Source: Ferrovibrio sp. MS7
GTDB taxonomy: Bacteria > Pseudomonadota > Alphaproteobacteria > Ferrovibrionales > Ferrovibrionaceae
Assembly (NCBI RefSeq): GCF_038404985.1
Contig: NZ_JBBKBA010000001.1
Span: forward strand, 310,001-374,000
DNA: 64,000 bases
Direction: 5' to 3'
The notes under the pieces: model-generated
Told to the model about the DNA's origin: nothing
The model's database searches: none
Seen by the model: only the letters and a program-made list of their open reading frames with translations
Made by a program: the position numbers and the translations under genes
Part shown: positions 25,581 through 34,232 of the stretch, in pieces
Layout: every line of letters begins with the position of its first letter
Numbering within the stretch: the stretch's first letter is position 1

Positions 25581-26537
25581 TCAATCGTAGATTTCCGGAT
25601 TGGCGAAATTGTGCGGCCGTTCGCCGCGCAACATGCGCAGCATCTCGGCCACCGCGCCCTGGCTCATCTGGCGCAGGCTGTCGCTGGTCAGGCCGGCGAT
25701 ATGCGGTGTCAGCAGCAGATTCGGCAGGCCGAAGAACGGATGATCCGGCGCCAGCGGCTGCATGGTGAACACATCCAGCGCCGCGCCGCCCAGTTGCCCG
25801 CTGCGCAGGGCATCGGCCAGCGCCGCCTCATCCACCACCGCGCCGCGCGCCACATTCACCAGCACCGCGCCCGGCCGCATCTGGCGCAGCAAGGCCGCAT
25901 CCACCATGCCGCGCGTCTGCTCATTCAGCGGACAGCACAGCACGATCCGGTCGGCCTCACGGAACAGTTCGGGCAGTTCGGCTGGCAGCACGCCTTCCGG
26001 CAGCAGGCCGGGCCGTGGCGTATGAACCATAACCCGCAGGCCGAAACCGGCACCGATAGCGGCAACACGGCGGCCGATATTGCCGAAACCGACGATGCCG
26101 AGCGTACGGCCCGAAAGCTCACCCGCACCATCGGCAAGCTGCCGCGCCGCTCCCCAGCCATCGCGGCGCAAGACGGCATCGATACCGCCCAGCCGACGGT
26201 TCAACTGCATCAATGCGGCAAAGCAGTATTCCGCCACGGCGGCGGCATTGGCGCCGGGTACAAAGGCCACCGGAATCCGCCGCGCCGTCGCTGCCGCCAT
26301 CGGGATCATGTCGAGGCCGGCGCCATGGCGCGCGATGGCCCGCAGACTTGGCGCATGATCGATAATATCCGGCGGCAAGGCGACCCGCACGATCAACCCC
26401 TCCGCCTCGCGCACCAGGCGGTTGAGCGTGGCCGGTGAGGCATCGGGGGCCACCAGCAAGCGGGCATGGCCCTGCAGCATCGCCTCACCACTGGGATCGA
26501 GCGGGTTGGTCGCCAGCACCAGCGGCAGTTCAGCCAT
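25581..26537 (-). CDS. D-2-hydroxyacid dehydrogenase, NAD(P)-dependent
   Basis: Phosphoglycerate-dehydrogenase-like oxidoreductase of 318 residues interconverting a 2-hydroxy acid and a 2-oxo acid. The Rossmann loop GIVGFGNIGRRVAAIGAGFG is near the middle. The catalytic arginine lies in VNVARGAVVDE and the catalytic histidine in LTPHIAGLTSDSL; the glutamate is expected between them. The ATG at 26537 comes 2 bp after the enolase-superfamily stop, so it is cotranscribed. It is the last gene of the ABC-catabolic operon that begins at 33303. Serine-pathway PGDH is unlikely because there is no ACT or ASB domain. Confidence 0.88.
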   Translation of the reverse strand: MAELPLVLATNPLDPSGEAMLQGHARLLVAPDASPATLNRLVREAEGLIVRVALPPDIIDHAPSLRAIARHGAGLDMIPMAAATARRIPVAFVPGANAAAVAEYCFAALMQLNRRLGGIDAVLRRDGWGAARQLADGAGELSGRTLGIVGFGNIGRRVAAIGAGFGLRVMVHTPRPGLLPEGVLPAELPELFREADRIVLCCPLNEQTRGMVDAALLRQMRPGAVLVNVARGAVVDEAALADALRSGQLGGAALDVFTMQPLAPDHPFFGLPNLLLTPHIAGLTSDSLRQMSQGAVAEMLRMLRGERPHNFANPEIYD

Positions 26538-26539
26538 GC

Positions 26540-27646
26540 CTATTCGACCGCGTAGCGTTTCACGGTGGCTTCGTTCAGCGTCACGCCGAGGCCCGGCCCT
26601 TCCGGCACCGCGATCTTGCCCTTCTCCGCCATCAGCGGCGGATCGGTAAGCTCGAAGCGGATCGGATCGAAGGCAACCGGGTATTCGCAAAGCTGGTAGT
26701 TATCGATGCTGGCCAGCACCTGTACCTGGGCGGCGAAACGGATCGCCGGGCCGAAGAAATGCGGGATGCAGGGAATGTCCCAGGCGCTGGCGAGATGCGC
26801 GATCTTCACCACTTCGGAAATGCCTTGGCGCAGATCGGGCTGCAGAATATCGGCGGCGCCGGCCAGCAGGATGTCGCGGGCATCGTAGCGGTTGAAGATT
26901 TCATGCTCGCCCATCGCCACCGGCGTATCGAGATTTGCCGCGAGATGGGCATAGCCGGTAAGGTCATAGGGCGGCAGTGGCTCTTCCAGCCAATGCAGCT
27001 CATGCTTCTCCAGCCGCTTGCCATACTGCACGGCATGGGCGCGGTTCCAGCCGGAATTGGCATCAGCCATCAGCTTGGTACGGTCGGTCGGCTTCAGCAC
27101 GCCGCGCGCTTCCGACACGATGGCATCATCCTGCTCGGGCTGGAAACCGATGCGGATCTTCACGCCGCTGAAACCTTCCTCGGCCCGCTTGCCGACTTCC
27201 TCGGCGATCTTGCCCAGCGGCAGCTGGCCAAGGCTGGCATAGAGGTTGATCTCGCTGCGCCGGCTGCCAAGCAGACGGTGAATCGGCTGGTTCGTCACCT
27301 TGCCGAGAATGTCCCACAAAGCGGTGTCGATGGCGCCGAGTACATAGGATTCCAGGCTGCGGTAGCGGCCAAGCTTGTCCAGAACGTAGAACATGTCCTT
27401 GTTGCGCGCGCCGATATCCAGCGGATCCTTGCCCACCAGCAGCGGCTTGAAGGTATCACGGATCAGCTGCACGCAGGCCATGTCGCCTGCCGGCGGGCCA
27501 TCCACATCGGCCAGGCCGACAACACCCTGATCGGTATAGACCCGCACCAGGATAATGCGCCGCTCGGTCAGTTCCATATGAGCGAAATGGATCGGTCGGT
27601 CGTAGCGGCTGGCCAGCACGGTGGCCGTGACATCGGTAATCTTCAT
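26540..27646 (-). CDS. Enolase-superfamily enzyme, mandelate racemase/acid-sugar dehydratase subgroup
   Basis: A 368-residue member of the mandelate racemase/muconate lactonizing enzyme family, which abstracts a proton next to a carboxylate using Mg2+. The base motif appears as KIRIG on the second barrel strand. Metal ligands are likely the Asp in LMADANSGWN, the Glu in HWLEEPLPP and the Glu in MGEHEIF. The Asp in LQPDLRQG and His in IPHFFGP form the His-Asp dyad of the MR subgroup. It may be a dehydratase or racemase of a hydroxy acid. It lies between the threonine-synthase-like gene and the hydroxyacid dehydrogenase, so its product may feed the latter. Confidence 0.85.
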   Translation of the reverse strand: MKITDVTATVLASRYDRPIHFAHMELTERRIILVRVYTDQGVVGLADVDGPPAGDMACVQLIRDTFKPLLVGKDPLDIGARNKDMFYVLDKLGRYRSLESYVLGAIDTALWDILGKVTNQPIHRLLGSRRSEINLYASLGQLPLGKIAEEVGKRAEEGFSGVKIRIGFQPEQDDAIVSEARGVLKPTDRTKLMADANSGWNRAHAVQYGKRLEKHELHWLEEPLPPYDLTGYAHLAANLDTPVAMGEHEIFNRYDARDILLAGAADILQPDLRQGISEVVKIAHLASAWDIPCIPHFFGPAIRFAAQVQVLASIDNYQLCEYPVAFDPIRFELTDPPLMAEKGKIAVPEGPGLGVTLNEATVKRYAVE

Positions 27647-27683
27647 TGCTGTTTCCTCGTTACTGCCCGATCAGCCCAGGGCT

Positions 27684-28919
27684 TCAGCCAAGGGCCTGGG
27701 CCGCGGCCAGCAGTTCTTCGTAATTGCCCACGGTCTCTTGCGGAATCCGCACCTGCTTGGCGATCTGATCGAAATCCTTGAAGCCCGAGCCGGTGACAAC
27801 ACAGACCACGCGCTCATCCGGCGAAGCTTCGCCGGCGGCGATCATGCGCTTGATGCCGGCAATCGCCACGGCGCCGCTCGGCTCGATGAAGATGCCTTCC
27901 ATGGCCAGCAGGCGCATCGCTTCCAGCGTCTCCTCGTCGGTAACGCCCACGGCCGCACCGCCGGATTCGCGCATCGCCACCATGGCCCGGTTGCCGAGCA
28001 GGCCGGGATCGGCACCGGCCAGCGCGCTGGCAATCGTCGGCCCCTTCTCGATCGGCGCCACGGTATTGGCACCGGAACGCATGGCACGCACGATGGGATC
28101 GCAATTCGCCGCCTGCACGCCCACCATCTTCGGCAGGCCCTTCAGCCAGCCGATGCGCTGCAATTCATTGAAGCCCTTCCAGGCCTTCACGATCGACATG
28201 CCGCCATTGGCCGGATGCACAACACGGTCCGGCGCCTGCCAATTGAAATGCTGGGCGATCTCGTAGGCGTAGGATTTCTTGCCTTCGTAACGGAAGGGAT
28301 TGTCCGTGCCGCAATCATACCATTTCACCGCACCGCTATGGATCAGCTTGCGGTACATGGCGTTGATCTGCGAGTAATGCCCGCGCACGCGGATCAGCTT
28401 GGCGCCGAAATAAAGCGCCTGCGTCACCTTCGGGATTGGGGTGTCATCCGGGCAGAAGACCACGCTTTCAAGGCCGGCGCGGGCCGCATAGGCAGCCACC
28501 GATGACGCCTTGTTGCCGGTGGAATCGCAGGACAGTATCTTGTAGCCGAATTCCACGGCCTTGGTCGCCGATACGGTGATCGAGCGGTCTTTCAGCGATC
28601 CAGTGGGATTGCTGGCATCGGACTTCACCCATAGTTCGCGCACGCCAACCGCCTTGGCAATACGGTCGCAGCGCAGCATCGGCCCATCGCCTTCGCCCAG
28701 CGACACGATTGCATTGTCATCCAGCACCGGCATGAATTCGCGCCAGCGCCACACGCCAGGGGAGCGCGCGGCCACGGTTTCGGGGCGCAGATCGCGGGCG
28801 ATGGCGGCATAATCGTATTGCGCGTCGAGCAGATTATGGCAGGCCGGGCAAAGCAGTAGATCCTGGTTCGGCTGATACTCGGCGCCACAGCCGAAGCAGG
28901 TAAAGCCGGTGAAGTACAT
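27684..28919 (-). CDS. Threonine-synthase-like PLP enzyme with N-terminal zinc ribbon
   Basis: Fold-type II PLP enzyme, 411 residues. The first 35 residues have four cysteines (CFGC and CPAC pairs) that could form a zinc ribbon, as in some archaeal-type threonine synthases. The Schiff-base lysine is in NPTGSLKDRSI. The phosphate loop is probably CDSTGNKASSVAAYAARAG. Threonine synthase turns phosphohomoserine into threonine, but this gene is embedded in an uptake and degradation operon, with its ATG at 28919 directly abutting the upstream permease stop. A catabolic lyase acting on an imported hydroxy-amino acid is therefore at least as likely as biosynthesis. Its RidA neighbour supports a lyase that releases enamines. 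Confidence 0.8.
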   Translation of the reverse strand: MYFTGFTCFGCGAEYQPNQDLLLCPACHNLLDAQYDYAAIARDLRPETVAARSPGVWRWREFMPVLDDNAIVSLGEGDGPMLRCDRIAKAVGVRELWVKSDASNPTGSLKDRSITVSATKAVEFGYKILSCDSTGNKASSVAAYAARAGLESVVFCPDDTPIPKVTQALYFGAKLIRVRGHYSQINAMYRKLIHSGAVKWYDCGTDNPFRYEGKKSYAYEIAQHFNWQAPDRVVHPANGGMSIVKAWKGFNELQRIGWLKGLPKMVGVQAANCDPIVRAMRSGANTVAPIEKGPTIASALAGADPGLLGNRAMVAMRESGGAAVGVTDEETLEAMRLLAMEGIFIEPSGAVAIAGIKRMIAAGEASPDERVVCVVTGSGFKDFDQIAKQVRIPQETVGNYEELLAAAQALG

Positions 28920-29756
28920 TCAAGTCACCTTTGGTTGACGAGACGAATCGAGGCGCTGGCGGAGCAGCAGCAGGGGCAGCAGCAAGGCCAGCGTTGCCAG
29001 GATAACGAGGGTGGAAATCGCCGGCAGGATCGGCGTGATCTCATACTGGATCGCATCCCATACCTTCACCGGCAGGGTCTTGCTGCGCACGCCACTGATG
29101 AACAAGGTCACCACCACCTCGTCGAACGAGATGTTGAAGGCGAACAAGGCACTGCCGATCAGCGACAGGCGGATCTGCGGCAGGATGATGCGGAAGAAGG
29201 TGGTGACCGGCCCAGCGCCCAGGCTGCGCGAGGCTTCCACCAGGCTGCGGTCGAGACCACGCAGGGCACTGCCGACGAACACCACCACGAACGGCGTCGC
29301 CAGCACGCTATGGGCCAGCACCAGGCCGAGTACGCTGCCGACCAGGCCGAATTTCAGGAATACGCTGTAGGCCGCCACGGCAAAGACGATAGTGGGGACA
29401 ATACGCGGCAGGATCAGCACGGCCTCGATCAGCATGCGCCAGCGTGGCGCAAGGCGCGACAGGCCAAGGGCGGCGGCGGTGCCGATGACAGTGGCCAATA
29501 CCGTGGTGCCGAGCGCCACCTGCACCGAGATCCACAAAGCCGTCATCCATTCGGCGCTGGAAAAGAAGCGGGTATACTGGCTCCAGGTCGGCTTGTCCGG
29601 AATCAGCATCAGCGGCCCGGCCGAGCCGAAAGACATCGGGATCACCGCCAGTACCGGTGCCGCCAGGAAGAACAGCACCAGTGCGCCGGGCGCAGCGACC
29701 GAGATACGGCGCAGCTTCTCCATTGCCTGCCTGCGTTTCATGGCAGGACTCTTCAT
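28920..29756 (-). CDS. ABC transporter permease, PotC-like
   Basis: Inner-membrane permease of the spermidine/putrescine/iron class, 278 residues with about six membrane helices. The first is LVLFFLAAPVLAVIPMSFG. The cytoplasmic EAA loop that contacts the ATPase reads EASRSLGAGPVTTFFRIILP. It overlaps the other permease gene as ATGA at 29753-29756 and its stop abuts the threonine-synthase-like start. Together with the permease at 29753, the ATPase at 30644 and the binding protein at 32248 it makes a complete importer. Confidence 0.88.
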   Translation of the reverse strand: MKSPAMKRRQAMEKLRRISVAAPGALVLFFLAAPVLAVIPMSFGSAGPLMLIPDKPTWSQYTRFFSSAEWMTALWISVQVALGTTVLATVIGTAAALGLSRLAPRWRMLIEAVLILPRIVPTIVFAVAAYSVFLKFGLVGSVLGLVLAHSVLATPFVVVFVGSALRGLDRSLVEASRSLGAGPVTTFFRIILPQIRLSLIGSALFAFNISFDEVVVTLFISGVRSKTLPVKVWDAIQYEITPILPAISTLVILATLALLLPLLLLRQRLDSSRQPKVT

Positions 29757-30613
29757 GGCATGTTGGCGCGGGTGCCGCGCCCCTCCACCAGCCGCACATG
29801 GAAATAGTAGATCACCAGCGTGCCCCAGAGCAGCACATTGGCGAGCGCGAAGGCGAACGGCCAGTTCAGCACCTCGCGCACATTGAAGTCGATGAGATTG
29901 GAAATCATCATCTGCTTCGGACCACCGACCAAAGCCGGTGTGATGAAGAAGCCGAGCGCAACGATAAAGACCAGCAGGCCGCCGGCGGCAACGCCCGGCA
30001 TGCTGAGCGGCAAGGTGATACGGAAAAAGCTGCGCAGCCGGTTGGCCCCTAAGCTGGCCGAGGCATTATGCAGTTCCGGCGGTATGGCCAGCAGCGAGGA
30101 CAGAATCGGGAAGATCGTGTAGGGCAGCAGCATGTTGGTCATCGTCACCAGCATGCCGAATTCATTATACATCAGTGCCAGCGGCGCATCGATCACGCCC
30201 CATTCCAGCAAGTAGCGGTTGATCAGGCCGGAACGCTGCAGCAGGGCCATCCAGATATAGTTGCGGATCAGCATGCTGAGAAAGAACGGGATCACCACGC
30301 AGAGCATGAGATATTGCCGCGCGCGCGGACCGCATTGCGCCAGGAACAAAGCCGCGGCATAGCCGAGCAGCACGCAGAGCCCGGTGGTACAGAAGGCGAC
30401 ATAGAGTGTGCGCCAGAAAACCTGCAGATAGACCGGTGTGTTCCAGATGCGGGCGTAATGCGTCGGGGTGAAATTGGGCGTGAATAGACTGCCCCAGATC
30501 ACCTGGGCCAATGGCACCAGGAACAGCAGCAGGATGAACAGCAAAGGCGGCCCGAGCAGGATCAGACGATCCAGCTTCGCCGCACCAAGTCGCCGGGTGA
30601 AAGCCGTGTTCAT
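29753..30613 (-). CDS. ABC transporter permease, PotB-like
   Basis: Partner permease, 286 residues from the ATG at 30613, with about six membrane helices beginning LDRLILLGPPLLFILLLFLV. Its EAA-type loop reads NASASLGANRLRSFFRITLP. A GTG at 30643 in frame would add ten residues and would nearly touch the ATPase stop, so it remains possible. The periplasmic segment YARIWNTPVYLQVFWRTLYV is typical of polyamine-type permeases. The substrate could be a polyamine, an amino acid derivative or another small charged molecule. Confidence 0.87.
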   Translation of the reverse strand: MNTAFTRRLGAAKLDRLILLGPPLLFILLLFLVPLAQVIWGSLFTPNFTPTHYARIWNTPVYLQVFWRTLYVAFCTTGLCVLLGYAAALFLAQCGPRARQYLMLCVVIPFFLSMLIRNYIWMALLQRSGLINRYLLEWGVIDAPLALMYNEFGMLVTMTNMLLPYTIFPILSSLLAIPPELHNASASLGANRLRSFFRITLPLSMPGVAAGGLLVFIVALGFFITPALVGGPKQMMISNLIDFNVREVLNWPFAFALANVLLWGTLVIYYFHVRLVEGRGTRANMP

Positions 30614-30643
30614 GGCCGGGCCGCATTCATGGCTGACCCTCAC

Positions 30644-31723
30644 TCATGGCTGAATGGGCAGGCAATGCTCGGTGCGCCAGCCAATCACCGTGCTGTCGCC
30701 CACCTGCCAGGGCTGGCCGGCAGAAGCCAGCGCCTTGATGCTGAATTGCGCGCCGGTTTCCGTCTCCACCCGATATTTCAGCAGATCGCCGACATAGAGT
30801 GCCTCGCGTACACTGGCGCGGTAATGATTCGGCAACGCCTCGGCACCGGCACCGATCTGGATATTCTCCGGTCGCACCACCAGCCAGGATGCCGCGGCAG
30901 CATCGGCTGCTGCGGGTGCCGCCAGGGTCTCCAGGCCATTGCCCGCCCGACAGCGCAGGACACCTGCCTCGGTCACCGCCGAAGCGATATCGATCAGATT
31001 GGATTCACCCAGGAAGTCCGCCACGAAGCGGTTCACCGGCTTCTGGTAGACTTCCAGCGGCGGCCCGAGTTGCTGCAACACACCGCCATCCAACACGGCG
31101 ATGAGATCGGACATCACCAATGCCTCTACCTGGTCATGCGTGACCGACACGGTGGTGATGCCGAGCTGGCGCTGCAACTGGCGGATTTCCACCTGCATCA
31201 ACTCACGTAGCCGCTTGTCCAGCGCGCCCATGGGTTCATCCATCAGCAGCAGGCGGGGCTCGAACACAATGGCGCGGGCCAGCGCCACGCGCTGCTGCTG
31301 GCCACCGGAAAGTTCGCGCGGCAATCGGCCCTCGAAGCCGCCAAGCCGCACCATGGCCAGCGCCTTTTCCACCCGGCTGGCGATTTCCGCCTTGCGCAGC
31401 CCACGCATCTCCAGCGGATAAGCCAGGTTACGGAATACGCTGAGATGCGGGAACAGGGCATATTGCTGAAACACCACGCCGATATCGCGCTTATGCACCG
31501 GGCGGTCGACAATGCTTTCGCCGGCAACCCGCACATCGCCCGCCGTCGGTTCCTCGAAACCGGCGATCATGCGCATGGTGGTGGTCTTGCCCGAGCCGCT
31601 GGGGCCGAGCAGGGTCAGCAATTCGCCGCCCTTGAGCGAGAAGGACACATCGCGGACGACAACCTGTTTGTCGAACACCTTCATCAAATGCTCGACATCG
31701 AGCGTGGCAGCCTGCCCCTGCAT
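30644..31723 (-). CDS. ABC transporter ATP-binding protein, PotA-like
   Basis: ATPase of the importer, 359 residues. Walker A GPSGSGKT is near residue 40, the Q-loop is in VFQQYALFPHLS, the signature LSGGQQQR is near 138, and Walker B is LLLMDEPMGALD. The switch histidine is in VTHDQVEALVMSD. The last ~110 residues form a TOBE regulatory domain, as in PotA and FbpC. It lies between RidA and the permeases in the same direction. Confidence 0.93.
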   Translation of the reverse strand: MQGQAATLDVEHLMKVFDKQVVVRDVSFSLKGGELLTLLGPSGSGKTTTMRMIAGFEEPTAGDVRVAGESIVDRPVHKRDIGVVFQQYALFPHLSVFRNLAYPLEMRGLRKAEIASRVEKALAMVRLGGFEGRLPRELSGGQQQRVALARAIVFEPRLLLMDEPMGALDKRLRELMQVEIRQLQRQLGITTVSVTHDQVEALVMSDLIAVLDGGVLQQLGPPLEVYQKPVNRFVADFLGESNLIDIASAVTEAGVLRCRAGNGLETLAAPAAADAAAASWLVVRPENIQIGAGAEALPNHYRASVREALYVGDLLKYRVETETGAQFSIKALASAGQPWQVGDSTVIGWRTEHCLPIQP

Positions 31724-31760
31724 CGCCTACGGATCTCCTAACTAACTATGCTGGTCGGAC

Positions 31761-32219
31761 TCAATCGGCTTCGAAAACAATCTCGAGTTCGACCGAGACA
31801 TTGGATGGCAGCGCATTGACGCCAATGGCCGAGCGGGCATGGGCGGCGCTGGCGCCGAACAGCTTTTCGATCAGATCGGATGCCCCATTGATCACCTGTG
31901 GCTGCTTCTCATAGCCATCGATGCAATTGACAAAGCCGGTCACCTTGATCACGTCGCGCAGCCGATCAAGCCCACCGGCGGCCCAGGCACCACAGGCGAT
32001 GCAGTTCAGCGCCGCGTCGCGGGCGGAGAGATAGGCCTCTTCGTCGTTCACGTCCCGGCCCACTTTGCCGACATAGCGCCGCACGCCATTGATGCGGGCG
32101 GTCTGGCCGGAGGTGAAAATCAGGTTGCCGCTGCGCTTGGCCGGACGGTAGGTGCCGACCGGCTGGGGCAGGTTGGGCAATTCCAGGCCCAACGCCGCCA
32201 GCTTTTCCAAAATGCTCAT
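31761..32219 (-). CDS. RidA-family enamine/imine deaminase-like protein
   Basis: A 152-residue RidA (YjgF/YER057c/UK114) superfamily protein. RidA proteins hydrolyse reactive enamines and imines released by PLP enzymes. The start at 32219 gives the usual N-terminus of the longer subgroup (LAALGLELPNLPQPVGTYRP). The central GFVNCIDGYEKQPQVINGAS region and the arginine in AHARSAIGVNALPSNVSVEL match the family's substrate-binding Arg. Its place between the binding protein and the ATPase of an operon containing a PLP lyase-like enzyme suggests it processes that enzyme's product. Confidence 0.88.
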   Translation of the reverse strand: MSILEKLAALGLELPNLPQPVGTYRPAKRSGNLIFTSGQTARINGVRRYVGKVGRDVNDEEAYLSARDAALNCIACGAWAAGGLDRLRDVIKVTGFVNCIDGYEKQPQVINGASDLIEKLFGASAAHARSAIGVNALPSNVSVELEIVFEAD

Positions 32220-32247
32220 CGCGTCACTCTTTCGCACTACAGGCCGA

Positions 32248-33303
32248 TCAGCGCAGGCGCCACTCGTTCCAGCGCTCGGTCACCTTGTCCAGATTCGGAC
32301 CCCAGTAATCGCCGCTGAGCAGGAAGCCCTTGGCGGCATTCTCCGGATTCGATGACAGGAACGGCCGCGCCTTCGGATCGATGAAATCGGTGGCTTCGGT
32401 GTTGGTCGGGCCATAGGCGATATACTTGGTCAGTTCCGCCTGCGGCCGGGCCTGCAGTGCGAAATTGATGAACTTCATCGCATTGGCGGCATTCTTGGTG
32501 CCCTTCGGCACCACCCAGGCTTCATAGGTCAGCGCCGCGCCGTCATAGCTCACACCCAGCGGCTCGCCGGCCAGCATGGCGGTGATCGCACGCACCGAGG
32601 GAGTGAGATGAATCTCGCCCGCCGCCAGCATCGGACCAGGCTGCGCCATCTGGCTCCACCAGATCAGCTTCGACTTGATCTTGTCCAGGCTGCGGAAGGC
32701 ACGGTCGAGATCCAGCGGATAGAGCTTGTCCTTCGGCACGCCATCGGCGATCAGCGCGAATTCCAGCGTATAGACGGCGCCGTTATACATGCCGCGCTGG
32801 CCCGGAAAGCCACCGATATTCCAGTAATCGAACCAGGTCTTCGGCGCCTTGTCCGGGGTGTAGTACTTGGTGGAATAGGCCATCAGCATGGGAATAGTGA
32901 CGCAGCCCACGGCATGCGGGGTTACCAGCGCCTTCACGATCTTGCTGGCGTCGATCACGCTGTAATCCAGCGGCATCACCAGTTCATCGCGCACCGCCGT
33001 GTAGCGCAGCCGGTCCGGCAGGGCGAGGAAATCCCATTCGAGATTGCCCGACTGCACCTGGGCGCGCAGCTTGGCCAGGTCGACGCCGGTGGTCTGCACG
33101 ATCTTGATGCCGGTCTGCTTCTCGAACGGCTCAAACAGGGCCTTGGCCTGGCCTTCCTGATAGGCGCCACCGAAGCCGGCGAAGACCAGCTGCCCGGCGG
33201 CCCGGGCCGAACTGGCGATAAAGGGGGCGCCGAAACTGGCGGCAGCGCCGAGCGCGCTGGCGGTCTGGATAAAGCGGCGGCGATTCGGGCGGATAATCGG
33301 CAT
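32248..33303 (-). CDS. Periplasmic binding protein of a polyamine-type ABC importer, Tat-exported
   Basis: Family 1 (PotD/AfuA-like) solute-binding protein, 351 residues from the ATG at 33303. The N-terminus RPNRRRFIQTASALGAAASF is a twin-arginine signal with cleavage near ARA. The mature protein begins LVFAGFGGAYQEGQAKALFE, a common opening for binding proteins that recognise polyamines, opines or small organic ions. It is the first gene of the importer/catabolic operon. A pair of AATGTCGA half-sites lies 46-77 bp upstream of its start. Confidence 0.88.
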   Translation of the reverse strand: MPIIRPNRRRFIQTASALGAAASFGAPFIASSARAAGQLVFAGFGGAYQEGQAKALFEPFEKQTGIKIVQTTGVDLAKLRAQVQSGNLEWDFLALPDRLRYTAVRDELVMPLDYSVIDASKIVKALVTPHAVGCVTIPMLMAYSTKYYTPDKAPKTWFDYWNIGGFPGQRGMYNGAVYTLEFALIADGVPKDKLYPLDLDRAFRSLDKIKSKLIWWSQMAQPGPMLAAGEIHLTPSVRAITAMLAGEPLGVSYDGAALTYEAWVVPKGTKNAANAMKFINFALQARPQAELTKYIAYGPTNTEATDFIDPKARPFLSSNPENAAKGFLLSGDYWGPNLDKVTERWNEWRLR

Positions 33304-33348
33304 GGCTGGCTCCCCTCTCTGCGGTTGATAAGACACAGTAGAGAGGAG

Positions 33349-33380
33349 AAATGTCGACTGTCAATATAATTTCGACATTT
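33349..33380. promoter_or_regulatory. Inverted repeat in the promoter of the ABC-catabolic operon
   Basis: AAATGTCGA (33349-33357) and TCGACATTT (33372-33380) are exact inverted copies separated by 14 bp, centred about 60 bp before the binding-protein start. The surrounding 33360-33410 is markedly AT-rich against the GC-rich genome, as expected for a promoter. The same half-site recurs at 24746-24786 beside the GntR gene. Confidence 0.5.
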
Positions 33381-33419
33381 TATATTTTATCTGCAATATC
33401 AAATATTACCTGGAGCGAT

Positions 33420-34232
33420 TCAGCCGGCGCGGCAGGACAGGCCGCCATCCACAGGCAGGGCAATGCCGGTGATATAGCGGGCCTCGTCGGAGGCCAGGAA
33501 CAGCGAGGCTTTGGCGACATCCCAGGCATCGCCCATATGCCCCATCGGGCAGGCGGCATGGCGCTTCGCCACCATGTCGTCGATGCTGTTATAGACCCGC
33601 CGGTAAGGCTCGATGATCATCGGCGTATGCATCAGGCCGGGCAGCACGGCATTGCAGCGGATGCCATGGGCGGCATGTTCGATGGCAATGGTCTGGGTGA
33701 ACTGGTTGATCGCCGCCTTCGAGGCCGCGTAGCTGCCGGCGGCGACGCTGAAGAAACGGATGCTGGCCACCGAGGAGACGTTGATGATGGCGCCACCGCC
33801 CTGGCGCTGCATCACCGGCAGCACGGCGCGGCAGGACAGGAACACGCTTTTCAGATTGACCCGGATCACCCGGTCCCAGCTTTCCTCGCTGGTTTCCTCG
33901 GTGGGGCTGATCTCCATGATGCCGACATTGTTGTGCAGCAGATCGATGCGGCCATGCTTCGCCACGGCTTCCGCGACAAACCCGGCCACCGCCTCGGCCT
34001 CGGACACATCGGCGGCAACCGCCTCGGCGCGGCCGCCTTCGCCCTGGATGATCGCGACGGTCTCTTCCGCCGCCGCCAGATTGCGGTCTACGGCCACCAC
34101 GATCGCGCCTTCGCGCGCGAAGGTGACTGCCGCCGCCTTGCCATTACCCCAGCCTGGCCCGATGGAACCGGCGCCCAGCACCAGCGCCACCTTGTCCTGC
34201 AAGCGCCCCAAAGCCGCCTCCTGTGGTTTCAC
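33420..34232 (-). CDS. Short-chain dehydrogenase/reductase
   Basis: Classical SDR of 270 residues. The cofactor loop is LVLGAGSIGPGWGNGKAAAV near residues 17-36. An NNVG motif is in LLHNNVGIMEI. The catalytic Ser, Tyr and Lys lie in NVSSVASIRFFSVAAGSYAA followed by SKAA. The AGSIGPGWGNGK form of the glycine loop is seen in an SDR subgroup linked to acyl-CoA and steroid-like degradation. A GTG start at 34232 overlaps the DUF35 stop as GTGA. It is the last gene of the TRAP/CoA operon and may oxidise the 3-hydroxyacyl-CoA made by the hydratase. Confidence 0.86.
   Translation of the reverse strand: MKPQEAALGRLQDKVALVLGAGSIGPGWGNGKAAAVTFAREGAIVVAVDRNLAAAEETVAIIQGEGGRAEAVAADVSEAEAVAGFVAEAVAKHGRIDLLHNNVGIMEISPTEETSEESWDRVIRVNLKSVFLSCRAVLPVMQRQGGGAIINVSSVASIRFFSVAAGSYAASKAAINQFTQTIAIEHAAHGIRCNAVLPGLMHTPMIIEPYRRVYNSIDDMVAKRHAACPMGHMGDAWDVAKASLFLASDEARYITGIALPVDGGLSCRAG

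Noticed and set aside
27684-28919. Housekeeping threonine synthase (thrC)
   Set aside because: Similarity is real, but placement inside an import/degradation operon, abutting a permease gene, makes a biosynthetic symbol unsafe; kept as threonine-synthase-like.
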